NCBI GenBank assembly: GCA_038321965.1
Contig: JBBQFL010000008.1
Span: 1 to 64,000 of the forward strand
DNA from: UKL13-2 sp038321965
Lineage (GTDB): Bacteria > Pseudomonadota > Gammaproteobacteria > Burkholderiales > Usitatibacteraceae
Length of the DNA: 64,000 nt
Reading direction: 5' to 3'
The notes below the pieces were generated by a model, which saw only the letters and a list, made by a program, of their open reading frames with translations, searched no databases and was not told the DNA's origin. A program made the position numbers and the translations under genes. Below are positions 1-8,514 of this stretch, piece after piece. Every line of letters starts with the position of its first letter. Position 1 is the stretch's first letter.

Positions 1-177
1 ATGAGAAAACGATAATTTTTTTCATGGAGCTCCTTTGGATCAGCTTCGGATGCTACGCTAATTGGTCGCCACAATGTCGGCAGGTGTGCAGCGAGTGCGT
101 CGAAATCAATCTTTCAACTAGAGGCACGGCGCGAGGCATAGTCGTTTAGACTGCCTCAACAATAAAGGGAGACTCAC

Positions 178-831
178 ATGCGCAATTTAGTCGTCGTTGC
201 ACTTTCGTTAATTGTCGTTGGCTGCGCGGGTAAAGTCGACTACATGCGTCCAGCGTCTAAAGTCGCGCCTTCTGCCAATGTCAAAGTAGTAGAGCGTTCC
301 CGAGACGCCGTTTGGAACGGCAGCATACCGGAACTGGGCAAGCGGTTTTTCATCATCAATAATCTCGAAAAGTCCTCCGGACTCATGAATGTCAGCTACA
401 CAGGAGACCCAGAACGCTACATAGATTGCGGGACGATTACCTCCTATGTGAAGAACGCGCGCGGGGAACGCACATATAATTTCTCTGGTGCCAAGGCGCA
501 ACAGTCTTATGAAATCATGAGCTCTAATGAAATGAGGATGGCGCTATACACAATCGATCGTCGCATGAATTTAGAAGGTCGAGTGAACTTGATATTTGAA
601 GAGATCGGACCGACAACAACTCGCGTCACTGCGAATACTCGGTATGTGGTGACGCGGACGCAAATCGCTCTAAGCTCCTTAGACAACAACAGTATTCCCC
701 GAACAACGAGCGATACGCTTTCATTCAACTCCGGCACAGGCGCGTCATTTCCTACCAATGCACAGGGCTCTGCTGCCGAATGCGTGTCCACGGGGATTCT
801 GGAAGGTGAGCTACTTTCAGCCATTAAGTAG
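178..831 (+). CDS. Predicted lipoprotein of unknown function
   Basis: A 217-residue protein with a short hydrophobic N-terminus ending in a lipobox (VVGC, Cys16), so it should be a lipidated envelope protein. An AGGGAG ribosome site lies about 8 bases before the ATG. The mature part is polar, without membrane segments, and I recognise no family. It stands alone, with 226 bases of featureless DNA before the next gene, in the accessory region that ends at tRNA-Ala. Gene call firm, function unknown. Confidence 0.7.
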   Translation: MRNLVVVALSLIVVGCAGKVDYMRPASKVAPSANVKVVERSRDAVWNGSIPELGKRFFIINNLEKSSGLMNVSYTGDPERYIDCGTITSYVKNARGERTYNFSGAKAQQSYEIMSSNEMRMALYTIDRRMNLEGRVNLIFEEIGPTTTRVTANTRYVVTRTQIALSSLDNNSIPRTTSDTLSFNSGTGASFPTNAQGSAAECVSTGILEGELLSAIK

Positions 832-1058
832 CACGGAATGAAGCGGGTCAGTGCATACTGCAAGTTGCCATGCGGTGTTAGAAATCTTTGGCCCTTGCCA
901 GTAAACCGCAGACACTGGTCTACTTAGGCTGCCGAAGTAATAGTGCCAGCCAATGCGGATGGTCCGGTATGGTTGATTTTCAATTCCAATCGAAAATATT
1001 TCTTGGGATGGGCTTCAATGTCTTCACCGCGCTCTAAGGCATGCACCCTCTGCCAAGA

Positions 1059-1631
1059 CTATGACAGAACTGCGCCTTCTGGAGGCGCTGGGAAGGCGGG
1101 TACATCGTCTGGTTGCTCTTCACATTCACTTAACCTTAGCGCCGTGACCTCCATCAGTGTAAGTTCGCGCACTACCAACTGCGGTAGCTGATCTTCTGTG
1201 ATCAATGGTGCCTTGTCGAGACGCAAGGACTGGCGCAGTGTGTCTGACGTGTTCTTCATGGCGCTTGAGTATGCAACAGCCGCACGCATAACCAACACCG
1301 CATCGTCAAGGTTGGTTGCCTTCAGGTGTTCCGAAGCTTCCATGAGGATCGACCTGAGATGGTGCGCGTGTGCCAAGTCATCGTTGATGAGCTTTGCTGC
1401 CTCCTCTCGAATCGTATCGTCCGACGTGATGCGCTTCAACAGGTCAGCACGGGCTTGAGTCAGCACTGCTTCCTTGAGCGTGCCTTTAGCTGCGCCGTGG
1501 GTGGCTAGATGGCGCTGGACCGTCCTTGTGCTGATGCCGAGACGCTGGCTGATCGACAGGACGGTATAGCCTACCTCCCGCAGCGCGAGCGCTTGAGAGA
1601 CTTCGACGGGTGTTGTGCTTTTGCCTGCCAT
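1059..1631 (-). CDS. HTH protein, phage terminase small-subunit-like
   Basis: A 190-residue protein with a helix-turn-helix at about residues 10-45 (the segment around SISQRLGISTRTVQRHL) followed by a long, mostly helical region. This layout, with an N-terminal resolvase-type HTH and a helical body, is common in phage terminase small subunits and small DNA-binding proteins of integrated elements. It lies in the same island as a serine recombinase and an integrase, but no large terminase is visible nearby. The role could equally be regulation or replication; only the DNA-binding fold is supported by what I see. Confidence 0.55.
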   Translation of the reverse strand: MAGKSTTPVEVSQALALREVGYTVLSISQRLGISTRTVQRHLATHGAAKGTLKEAVLTQARADLLKRITSDDTIREEAAKLINDDLAHAHHLRSILMEASEHLKATNLDDAVLVMRAAVAYSSAMKNTSDTLRQSLRLDKAPLITEDQLPQLVVRELTLMEVTALRLSECEEQPDDVPAFPAPPEGAVLS

Positions 1632-2110
1632 ACGGTTCGCTACGCTTTCTTTTGTTTGGCCCTGCTGTTGATGACGGCGTGGGTCGCCGTTCCTGACTTC
1701 TCTTTCTTCCCTTTGGGTTAGGTTTTGAATCTAAACCCTGGGGTAGGAAAGGCACATACCTCCCCCAACCCAAGCCTATTACGGCGTGAGTTGGTAGGAG
1801 CCTCACCTACCCCAAGCAATGCCCCTGGGTGTCGGTATCGTCCCAACCGTTGCCACAGCTATGTGTTGCGAGAATCGATCCGGTAGGGTTCGGCACAATC
1901 GACTCTTGCTCACTGGCACGGCCTGCGGACAACCCTTTTGAGGTCTACTCCACCGTTGGATTTACGCCAGATACTTCTGATCCTTTGCAGCTTGCGCTGC
2001 TCACTCATGCCCGAACGTTTGGATGCCGGTAAAGCACGAAGATATTTCTGCTGCGCTGATTTTCTTTGCCTGTTGCGCCCTCCTGTTGAATGTTTGTATG
2101 CGCGCCGTGA
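1632..2110. other. 479-base gap with short inverted repeats, no convincing gene
   Basis: Nothing here has a convincing start and coding pattern. The one visible structure is around 1740-1813: GGGGTAGG (1740-1747) is the inverse of CCTACCCC (1806-1813), and GGTAGG (1793-1798) can form a tight hairpin with CCTACC (1806-1811). There is no T-run, so it is not an obvious terminator; alternative pairings of the same arms are possible. Confidence 0.35.
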
Positions 2111-2302
2111 TTAGTGGCGCTTGGGGGGACAAATGCGATTCCAGATCGGCGCAAGTAATCTGTTGCGCTCTGCGTCGCTTACACCGTGATTTCTTAAAGC
2201 GACATCGAGGTCAGTCGTTAGCTTGATCAACTTCATAAAGTTCACACCGGGCATGCGTGACGCAGACACTGCTTTGAATGTGGAGGCTGTTACCGTTGTC
2301 AT
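2111..2302 (-). CDS. Small protein translationally coupled to RHH gene
   Basis: A 63-codon ORF whose ATG shares one base with the TAA of the preceding ribbon-helix-helix gene (TAATG), with an AAGGAC ribosome site inside the upstream gene. That arrangement is typical of translational coupling, and is the main reason to call it real. The product is basic at the C-terminus and matches no family I know. In this context it may be an accessory protein of the island. Confidence 0.45.
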   Translation of the reverse strand: MTTVTASTFKAVSASRMPGVNFMKLIKLTTDLDVALRNHGVSDAERNRLLAPIWNRICPPKRH

Positions 2303-2772
2303 TATTGGTCCTTGCTGATGATGATAGAAAGTTGGTCGATCATTCGATTCTCGAAGATCAATGCGGGGCCGCCGACGTGTCGGTGAACGGCGTGAAGGAT
2401 GAAGGAGCCAAGGTCTGCCGAATACTCTATGGTGGATGCGGCTAACTCCTCAACCAATCTATTGCGGTCAACAGGAACGACATCGTTTAGCATTGGGTGC
2501 TCAATTTCCGCACCGGGCGCAAATTCACTTCCTGTCGCCATAAACTCCAGAATCGTTTGCATTGCGGCGCTACGAATGACGGCGGTCGCATTTGGCGCAT
2601 CGGGTTGACCATCCAAAATTGAGCCTGCCCATTCTTGCCATTTGGTGCCAAGGCGGCTCGCAATGAGGTCTACAGCAACCCAAGCTTCGGGTTCCAAGCG
2701 GATGCCAAGCCGATGGCCGTCCCGGAAAATCGCCCGCATGCGTTTGTCTGTCGTTTGTGTTGGTTTTTCCAT
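2302..2772 (-). CDS. Ribbon-helix-helix domain protein
   Basis: About 156 residues from the ATG at 2772; a TTG at 2796 would add eight. Residues roughly 12-50 (FRDGHRLGIRLEP then EAWVAVDLIASRLG) resemble the RHH_4 type ribbon-helix-helix domain, a DNA-binding fold of small repressors; the rest is of unknown function. It is divergent from the serine recombinase at 2947, and an 18-bp perfect palindrome (2835-2852) lies between them, so it is a candidate repressor of that promoter. The operator link is inference. Confidence 0.55.
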   Translation of the reverse strand: MEKPTQTTDKRMRAIFRDGHRLGIRLEPEAWVAVDLIASRLGTKWQEWAGSILDGQPDAPNATAVIRSAAMQTILEFMATGSEFAPGAEIEHPMLNDVVPVDRNRLVEELAASTIEYSADLGSFILHAVHRHVGGPALIFENRMIDQLSIIISKDQ

Positions 2773-2834
2773 GCCCCGAGTATGACAGACCGACAAACGG
2801 TTTGCAACCTTATAGAATCACATAAATTCACTTT

Positions 2835-2852
2835 ATCAACATTAGTGTTGAT
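2835..2852. promoter_or_regulatory. Palindromic operator candidate
   Basis: ATCAACATTAGTGTTGAT: seven-base arms around TTAG, lying in the 174-base divergent gap and just upstream of the predicted -35 box of the recombinase gene. Suitable for a dimeric repressor such as the neighbouring RHH protein. Confidence 0.4.
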
Positions 2853-2858
2853 TTATTA

Positions 2859-2887
2859 TTGACTTTCGACCGCGCCGCACTTACACT
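2859..2887 (+). promoter_or_regulatory. Sigma70-like promoter of the recombinase gene
   Basis: TTGACT (2859-2864) and TACACT (2882-2887) are separated by exactly 17 bases and lie about 60 bases before the recombinase ATG. Good match to the -35/-10 consensus; not experimentally known. Confidence 0.4.
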
Positions 2888-2946
2888 GACTACATATTAA
2901 ACGTTCGTCTAGTCGTGTTGTCTGCGCGAACATTCAGGAGAAAATC

Positions 2947-3633
2947 ATGCCAGTCGGAAACTTTGTCGCGTATTACCGTGTAAGCACTCAACAGCAGGGA
3001 AAGTCGGGACTTGGCCTGAGCGCGCAACAAGCGTCCGTGAAGACCTATCTGAATGGTGGAGACTGGAAACTTCTCGCCGAATTCACAGAGGTGGAAACCG
3101 GCAAAGGTAGCAATGCATTGGATCGCCGCCCACAACTTAAACTTGCTCTTGAGCGATGCAAGCGCCAAGGCGCGATATTGGTCATTGCCAAACTTGATCG
3201 GCTTGCACGTAACGTCCACTTTATTTCGGGATTGATCGAGACGGGCGTGGAGTTCGTCGCTGTTGACATGCCAAACGCCAACAAAACAATGCTTCAGATA
3301 TACGCAGTCATGGCAGAAAACGAGCGCGACCAAATTAGTGCGCGCACAAAAGCCGCGCTTGCACAGGCAAAGGCCCGTGGCGTCGTCCTGGGGGCCGCTG
3401 GTGCCCGCAACTTAAGACCGAATACGGAAGCGCGCATCGTGGAGGCTGATGCGTTTGTCGCCCGTATGCGCGGTGTGTTCGACGGATTCGAAATGAGGAA
3501 ACTGAGTCAGCGCCAGATGGCTGCCGAACTCAATATGTTGGGCGTCAAAACGGCGAAGGACGGTAGGTGGAGTCTTGTGCAGGTGCAACGTGCCAAGAAC
3601 AGATTGACTGCGTTAGGTGCCAACGACTCATGA
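2947..3633 (+). CDS. Serine recombinase (resolvase/invertase family)
   Basis: A 228-residue protein with the N-terminal catalytic domain of serine recombinases: YYRVST puts the nucleophile at Ser13, and AKLDRLARN supplies the conserved Asp-Arg motif near residue 80. The following helix (MAENERDQISARTKAALA) is the E-helix region, and the C-terminus holds a small DNA-binding segment. At this length it is a resolvase/invertase-type enzyme, not a large phage integrase. AGGAG precedes the ATG. Its stop overlaps the stop of the convergent gene by six bases. It probably acts on DNA of the island, but its sites were not identified. Confidence 0.85.
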   Translation: MPVGNFVAYYRVSTQQQGKSGLGLSAQQASVKTYLNGGDWKLLAEFTEVETGKGSNALDRRPQLKLALERCKRQGAILVIAKLDRLARNVHFISGLIETGVEFVAVDMPNANKTMLQIYAVMAENERDQISARTKAALAQAKARGVVLGAAGARNLRPNTEARIVEADAFVARMRGVFDGFEMRKLSQRQMAAELNMLGVKTAKDGRWSLVQVQRAKNRLTALGANDS

Positions 3634-3942
3634 TTTTGCTTCTGGCTTTTTCATCGCCAGTTTCTCAAGTGCCGCAAGCTGTTCGAGGTCAAGTGCGAAA
3701 AGCCGCTTCATGACTGCACCTCGCTCGGTGCGGCCGTCCGGTCCTTTGGTTTCAAGCATTTTCTTTTTGCCGGCTGCGACGATGTTGGCCAGCTCTGCCT
3801 CTGACACGCGTTCGTTGATACCTAGGACTAAAATTTCGGTCATCGCGCCTTTTGCGACACCAATGCGACTAGCGAACGCGTCAATTGCGATTGCAGAGGC
3901 GGGCGTCGAGTAAGACCCGAAGCGAACGATTTTTGCTGCCAT
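3628..3942 (-). CDS. Hypothetical island protein
   Basis: About 104 residues from the ATG at 3942, which has a purine-rich TTGGAAA upstream; a TTG at 3975 would add 11. Alanine-rich, predicted helical, ending in a lysine-rich tail (EKLAMKKPEAKS). No family recognised. It overlaps the recombinase tail-to-tail and has the same direction as the integrase, which lies upstream of it on this strand. Confidence 0.5.
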   Translation of the reverse strand: MAAKIVRFGSYSTPASAIAIDAFASRIGVAKGAMTEILVLGINERVSEAELANIVAAGKKKMLETKGPDGRTERGAVMKRLFALDLEQLAALEKLAMKKPEAKS

Positions 3943-4017
3943 TTTGATTTCCAATACAAAGGTCTGGGTTGACAAATGCTCATTATATAAACCAACACCC
4001 TCAGCGGGGCCGTCGGG

Positions 4018-5496
4018 TCAGTGCCTTGAGCCCTTTACTCTCGCCTGCTCATGTGACACTTTCGGTTTGAATGGCACGAAGGCAATGCCGTAGTTGAGTT
4101 TGTGGATTGCTTCAACCAATCGATGGTCAAGCTCCTTGCTTCCGTAGACCGCTACGTTTACCGATGCAGACTTGTGACCACAAAGCAATTCGCGGATTTC
4201 CTGCGCTACTCCCAGCTTTTGGAGTTCGGCGTTCATGGTGTGCCGGAAACTGTGAAACACTTTTCGAGAACGACCGGCCAATGCGCCGACACCACACTTG
4301 CGGCGATAGGTTGTGAACCATTCGCTCGCGCGCGCGCCCATCTTGCCACTAGCCTCCGGCCTGAGTTCGGGAAACAATTGGGCGCAACCCTGTGTCTTGA
4401 GTTCGGCAACGTAGCTCAGAAAACCGAGTGCAATCAACTCAGGATGAACAGGACACGTGCGGTTGGATGCCTCCGTCTTTAGCTGCTTGGTGTGTCCTAT
4501 TGTGTCGTCGTCAGATTCGAGCGTGATATGGAAAAAAGGGCCGTCGGCACTGTCGCGAATATCGGATATGTGCAGTTGGCAGATTTCCTCCAGACGTGCA
4601 CCAGTGAATAGTGCAATGAGAGGCAGCCAATACTGATGGGTCTCCGCAAATTCATGCTTCGTATACTCAGGGCTTTGGAATAACGACCGCAAGTCTGAAG
4701 GGCTGAATTTTTCGAACGACCCACCCTTCGCATTGATTCGAATATCTGTGGCGACGTTGTTGTCGACGTAGTCATTTGATTTCGCCCAAGTGAGGAATGC
4801 CTTTACCCGTTCAAACTTCTTGCTTACGTTGACCGCAGACTGCGGAGGCAGACCCAACGCCAGAATCACGCTTACAGACAAGCCCTTGAACTTTGATTGC
4901 TTGTTGATGTTCGCGGGCAAACTAAGCCATGTGTCCTTTGCTTCAACCAGCCTCGCTTTATTCAGTTCGCCTATTGATTGGTCGCCTACGATAGCAACAA
5001 ACTGACCAAGGTCGCCACGTATGTCAGCGGCGGTCGCAGCTTTCCAGTTGCCAATTTTCAACTGTTCAGCACAATACTTTTCCACACACCACGTCAGTGC
5101 TTTGGGTGCGCGTGCCGAGATTGTCGGTGCCGATGGTGCAACGTGCGCACTTGCTGCATTGATGGCGGCCTTGATTAGTTCTTTGCCTTGTTCCACCTCG
5201 TGAGGCTCGAAATCCAACGTGAAGACGCCAAGGTCCTTTAGGTCCATTGATACGACCATCTCCGTTTGAATCAGGTCGCTCTTTTTCTTTGACATAAGCC
5301 TCAATCTTGCAAAACCTTGTTCTGCGAGCGCGACATACTGTGCGACAAGCCTGACGGCTTCGCGACGTTCCGATGTGCCAAGAGATTTGTAAAGTGAACG
5401 AACGGCAAAGTATTGCCGCAAGTCTGGTGGGATTGCCCTGCGGAAATAAAAGCAATTGAATCGATTCCGGAGGAGGTAGGAAGGCAGTTTTATCAT
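4018..5496 (-). CDS. Tyrosine-type site-specific integrase
   Basis: About 492 residues from the ATG at 5496 (ORF open to 5544). The N-terminal segment (LRNRFNCFYFRRAIPPDLR) is typical of the DUF6538-type head of chromosomal-island integrases. The C-terminal catalytic domain shows TGARLEEICQL (Arg I), HSFRHTMNAEL (His-x-x-Arg), LCGHK (second His) and VAVYG (Tyr nucleophile). It lies about 100 bases from the 3' end of tRNA-Ala, the usual attachment target, and is transcribed away from the tRNA into the island. It is therefore the likely enzyme that inserted region 1-5594. It is not an integron integrase by context. Confidence 0.88.
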   Translation of the reverse strand: MIKLPSYLLRNRFNCFYFRRAIPPDLRQYFAVRSLYKSLGTSERREAVRLVAQYVALAEQGFARLRLMSKKKSDLIQTEMVVSMDLKDLGVFTLDFEPHEVEQGKELIKAAINAASAHVAPSAPTISARAPKALTWCVEKYCAEQLKIGNWKAATAADIRGDLGQFVAIVGDQSIGELNKARLVEAKDTWLSLPANINKQSKFKGLSVSVILALGLPPQSAVNVSKKFERVKAFLTWAKSNDYVDNNVATDIRINAKGGSFEKFSPSDLRSLFQSPEYTKHEFAETHQYWLPLIALFTGARLEEICQLHISDIRDSADGPFFHITLESDDDTIGHTKQLKTEASNRTCPVHPELIALGFLSYVAELKTQGCAQLFPELRPEASGKMGARASEWFTTYRRKCGVGALAGRSRKVFHSFRHTMNAELQKLGVAQEIRELLCGHKSASVNVAVYGSKELDHRLVEAIHKLNYGIAFVPFKPKVSHEQARVKGSRH

Positions 5497-5594
5497 TGTT
5501 TCCCGTTTCGATGTGACACCGGTTTGTGACATGCCGGACCACATCGAATGGAAAACGATAAATGCTTCTGCAAGAACAATAGGTTACAGATTTC

Positions 5595-5670
<76 letters not shown>

Positions 5671-5721
5671 GATGTATTGAAAATATTCTAGCGCAATCGC
5701 GATGGTTGCATCAAACGCGCT

Positions 5722-6243
5722 TCATGTCATGCGTTCTGCCATCGCGCCTTTGATCAATGCGAAGTTCGGTTGCCGTCCAAGCGCTTGATTGATTGCGTCG
5801 GCTAATTCGATGGGCTCATCGGTGCCGAGCAAAAATTGTTTGCCATCGCGCAAGCCAACAATCACGGCATCGCGCCCGGACACACTATAGAGCCAGCCCC
5901 GTGTCGTGATGCGAATGCCAAAGCCGCTGACCAGGGCGGTTTTAGTAGGCAACACACCGGCGATTTCATTGAGTGGGACACTCTTGCCGGGCCACCCGAG
6001 CAAACCGCACGCGACGCGAAATTCTCCGTCCTTTACGGTGCAGGTCATCGTCGTAAACGAGATGGAAGATGCGACAAGCAGCAACGCGAGCGTTGCAAAC
6101 ATCGGCACCGACACGCCGACCAGCTCGACGCGAAAAAAAATCCAGCCGAGAATGATAAAGCCGATGCTGTGCGCGATCAAACTTTGCGTGCCGATTTGGC
6201 GATGGACATAGTATTTCTGCATGGCCGCGAGTATAGCCGCCAC
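5722..6243 (-). CDS. Membrane protein with PH-like domain
   Basis: About 173 residues. Two hydrophobic segments (roughly residues 22-40 and 45-63) precede a beta-rich domain (VKDGEFRVACGLLGW to the end) whose pattern recalls bacterial PH (bPH) domains. GAGG lies six bases before a GTG at 6243, which I prefer over the earlier GTG at 6252; an ATG at 6222 is also possible. It lies downstream of panE on the same strand with a small gap. Function unknown; the bPH assignment is from pattern only. Confidence 0.6.
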   Translation of the reverse strand: MAAILAAMQKYYVHRQIGTQSLIAHSIGFIILGWIFFRVELVGVSVPMFATLALLLVASSISFTTMTCTVKDGEFRVACGLLGWPGKSVPLNEIAGVLPTKTALVSGFGIRITTRGWLYSVSGRDAVIVGLRDGKQFLLGTDEPIELADAINQALGRQPNFALIKGAMAERMT

Positions 6244-6267
6244 ACTGCACACCTCAATCGCGAATTA

Positions 6268-7284
6268 CTACACTTGCGGAATTGCGATGCCGCGTACTGC
6301 CACTTTTTCAGTGTCGATGGTGTGCGCCAATAACTTTGAAGCCTGGTAAATCGCCGTGATCGTCGGCGTTGGAACACCAGTCAACCGCCCAAGCTCCACG
6401 ACCGATCCCACCAGCGCGTCGATCTCGATGGCGCGGCCGGCCTCGACATCCTGCAGCATCGACGTCTTGTGCCTGCCGACTTTCTCGGCACCTTCGATAC
6501 GCTTTTCCAGGCTCACGCGAAATGATGCACCGAGTTTTTCGGCAACGGCTTGCGCCTCTTTCATCATGTTCGCGGCCAGTTCACGGGCCAGCGGAAACTG
6601 GCAGATGTCCTGCAACGTCGAATGCGTGAGTGCCGAGATCGGATTAAACGTGAGATTGCCCCACAGCTTCAACCAGATTTCGTTGCGAATGTGTTCGAGT
6701 ACCGGCGCCTTCAATCCCGATTTCGCAAACACGTCAGATAAATCTTTCACGCGATTGCTGATCGAGCCGTCGAGCTCACCGAGCGGAAAGCGGTCGCCCT
6801 CAACATGCCGTACGACGCCCGGCGCTACCAGTTCCGTCGCCGGATAAACCACACAGCCGATGATGCGCTCCGCGGGAATGCCGTCCTTGCAGACGCCGCG
6901 CGGATCGACCGCTTCAACCGTCGTGCCTGCGAGCGCTCCGCCATGCTTGTGGAAATACCAGAACGGAATCCCGTTCTGCATGGTGATGATCGTGGTCTTG
7001 GGCCCGAGCAGCGGTGATAACTGATGCACCACAGCCTCGACTTGATGCGATTTCAGCGCCAGGATCGCACAGTCGACATGGCCTACCGCCGCAAAGCTGT
7101 CGGTGGCCTTGGCACCTTTTGCTTCCAGCACGGTGCCATCATTCATTCTCACAGTCATGCCGCGGGTGCGGATGGCATCCAGATTTTTCCAGCGCGCAAT
7201 GAAGGTGACATCTTCACCTGCGTGCGCCAGTTTTGCGCCTACAAATCCGCCAATGGCGCCAGCGCCGACGATACAGAATTTCAT
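6268..7284 (-). CDS. panE: 2-dehydropantoate 2-reductase
   Basis: A 338-residue protein beginning with an NAD(P)-binding Rossmann motif (FCIVGAGAIGGFVGAKLA). It continues with ALKSHQVEAV and the C-terminal ApbA domain containing EIWLKLWGNLTFNPISALT, whose Lys and Asn are conserved catalytic residues of the family. The enzyme reduces 2-dehydropantoate to pantoate in pantothenate (CoA) synthesis. The family also includes broader ketopantoate-reductase-like enzymes acting on other 2-keto acids, and the gene is not next to panB or panC, so the exact substrate is not proven. Confidence 0.85.
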   Translation of the reverse strand: MKFCIVGAGAIGGFVGAKLAHAGEDVTFIARWKNLDAIRTRGMTVRMNDGTVLEAKGAKATDSFAAVGHVDCAILALKSHQVEAVVHQLSPLLGPKTTIITMQNGIPFWYFHKHGGALAGTTVEAVDPRGVCKDGIPAERIIGCVVYPATELVAPGVVRHVEGDRFPLGELDGSISNRVKDLSDVFAKSGLKAPVLEHIRNEIWLKLWGNLTFNPISALTHSTLQDICQFPLARELAANMMKEAQAVAEKLGASFRVSLEKRIEGAEKVGRHKTSMLQDVEAGRAIEIDALVGSVVELGRLTGVPTPTITAIYQASKLLAHTIDTEKVAVRGIAIPQV

Positions 7285-7426
7285 GCGTGTCCCTCAGATT
7301 TATTGCGCCGAAGAGCAAGGTTAATTGTGCATTGCACAATAAAACCTTGGCTGGCGACAAGTTGGGAAGCTAATGCGCTGCAACAAATTGTTGTTAAACG
7401 TTTTTCTCTCGCTCTGTCGCGTGGTT

Positions 7427-8230
7427 TTACGCAACCTGTTTGCGATTCGAAATGACGAACAACGCGATACCCGCCAGTATCATCGGCAGCGAAAGCCATT
7501 GACCCATCGACATATCTAATTTCAGCAAACCGAGAAAACTATCCGGCTCGCGCGTGAACTCGGCTAGGAAGCGGAAGGCGCCATAGCCAATGAGGAACAC
7601 AGCAGAGACAGCGCCAACTGGACGCGGGTTTTTGGAATAGAGCCAGAGAATCACGAACAGCAGGATGCCTTCCATCGCAAATTGATAAAGCTGCGATGGG
7701 TGACGCGCGATTGGACCAGCAGGATCGGTCTGCGGAAACCACATCGCCCATGGCCACAGCGGCGCTTCCATTACGCGCCCGGGTAATTCGCCGTTGATGA
7801 AATTGCCCATGCGTCCCGCAGCGAGGCCGGTTGGCACCAGTGGCGCGATGAAATCGGTCACCTGCCAGAAACTGCGTTTCGTTTTTCGGCAGAACCACCA
7901 CATCGCCACCAGCACGCCAAGAAAGCCGCCATGAAACGCCATGCCGCCTTGCCAGACATAGAAAATCTCAATTGGGTGCGCAAGAAATTCCATCGGTTTG
8001 TAGAACAGCACGAACCCAAGCCTGCCACCAAGCACGACGCCCAGCATCCCGTAGAAAAGCAGATCGTCGAGATTATCCTTTGTAATTCCGATGTCGGGGC
8101 GCCGCTTCAAGTGCAGTCGGCCTAGCACCATGAACAGCGCAAATGCGGCGACGTACATGAGGCCATACCAGCGGACTGCGACGGGGCCGAGAGCGAAAGC
8201 GATGGGGTCGAATTGCGGGTGGATGAGCAT
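7427..8230 (-). CDS. lgt: Prolipoprotein diacylglyceryl transferase
   Basis: A 267-residue polytopic inner-membrane protein with the Lgt signature GRMGNFINGELPGR in the middle, WQGGMAFHGGFLG before it and a C-terminal segment ending near SMGQWLSLPM. Lgt moves diacylglycerol from phosphatidylglycerol to the lipobox cysteine, the first step in lipoprotein maturation. This fits the many lipoproteins encoded in the window. Length and motif order are normal. It is separated from panE by 142 bases and followed upstream by repeat-rich DNA. Confidence 0.95.
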   Translation of the reverse strand: MLIHPQFDPIAFALGPVAVRWYGLMYVAAFALFMVLGRLHLKRRPDIGITKDNLDDLLFYGMLGVVLGGRLGFVLFYKPMEFLAHPIEIFYVWQGGMAFHGGFLGVLVAMWWFCRKTKRSFWQVTDFIAPLVPTGLAAGRMGNFINGELPGRVMEAPLWPWAMWFPQTDPAGPIARHPSQLYQFAMEGILLFVILWLYSKNPRPVGAVSAVFLIGYGAFRFLAEFTREPDSFLGLLKLDMSMGQWLSLPMILAGIALFVISNRKQVA

Positions 8231-8431
8231 GGATTGAATTGATTTGTGGGCGTGGTGGTGTGGTTACCCGTCACGCCAACCCTCTCACCGCGAGAGGCCG
8301 ACGCTAAGCGGCGGGTGAGTGGGCAACGGTGAATGATGCGCTGATTATCGCATTGCATTGAATCGCGTCGTGCCCCAGCCTACTTTTACGCAGTCGTCGA
8401 TCCTGTCGTCTAAGGGGTGTAAAAAAATTCG

Positions 8432-8499
8432 CAAACTCCAGCACCAGAGCGGAGTTTCAGCCGCTTCTGTCTTGAAATGCCCGTCAGTGCTTGAGTTTC
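8432..8499. repeat. Palindromic intergenic repeat, copy A
   Basis: Left arm CAAACTCCAGCACCAGAGC (8432-8450) is the imperfect inverse of the right arm around CGTCAGTGCTTGAGTTTC (8482-8499). It belongs to the family whose other copies lie near 14375, 18197, 23367, 32147, 36603 and 49358. Confidence 0.65.
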
Positions 8500-8514
8500 A
8501 ATTTCGAATTAGAA

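Noticed and set aside
1486..1806. Minus-strand open frame with a basic NPKGRK segment upstream of the HTH gene
   Set aside because: Overlaps the HTH gene in another frame, and no ribosome site or domain supports it; a frameshifted 5' extension is possible but unproven.
4018..5496. Integron integrase as source of the attC-like sites
   Set aside because: The gene is a tRNA-associated island integrase with a DUF6538-type head, 40 kb from the cassette region.
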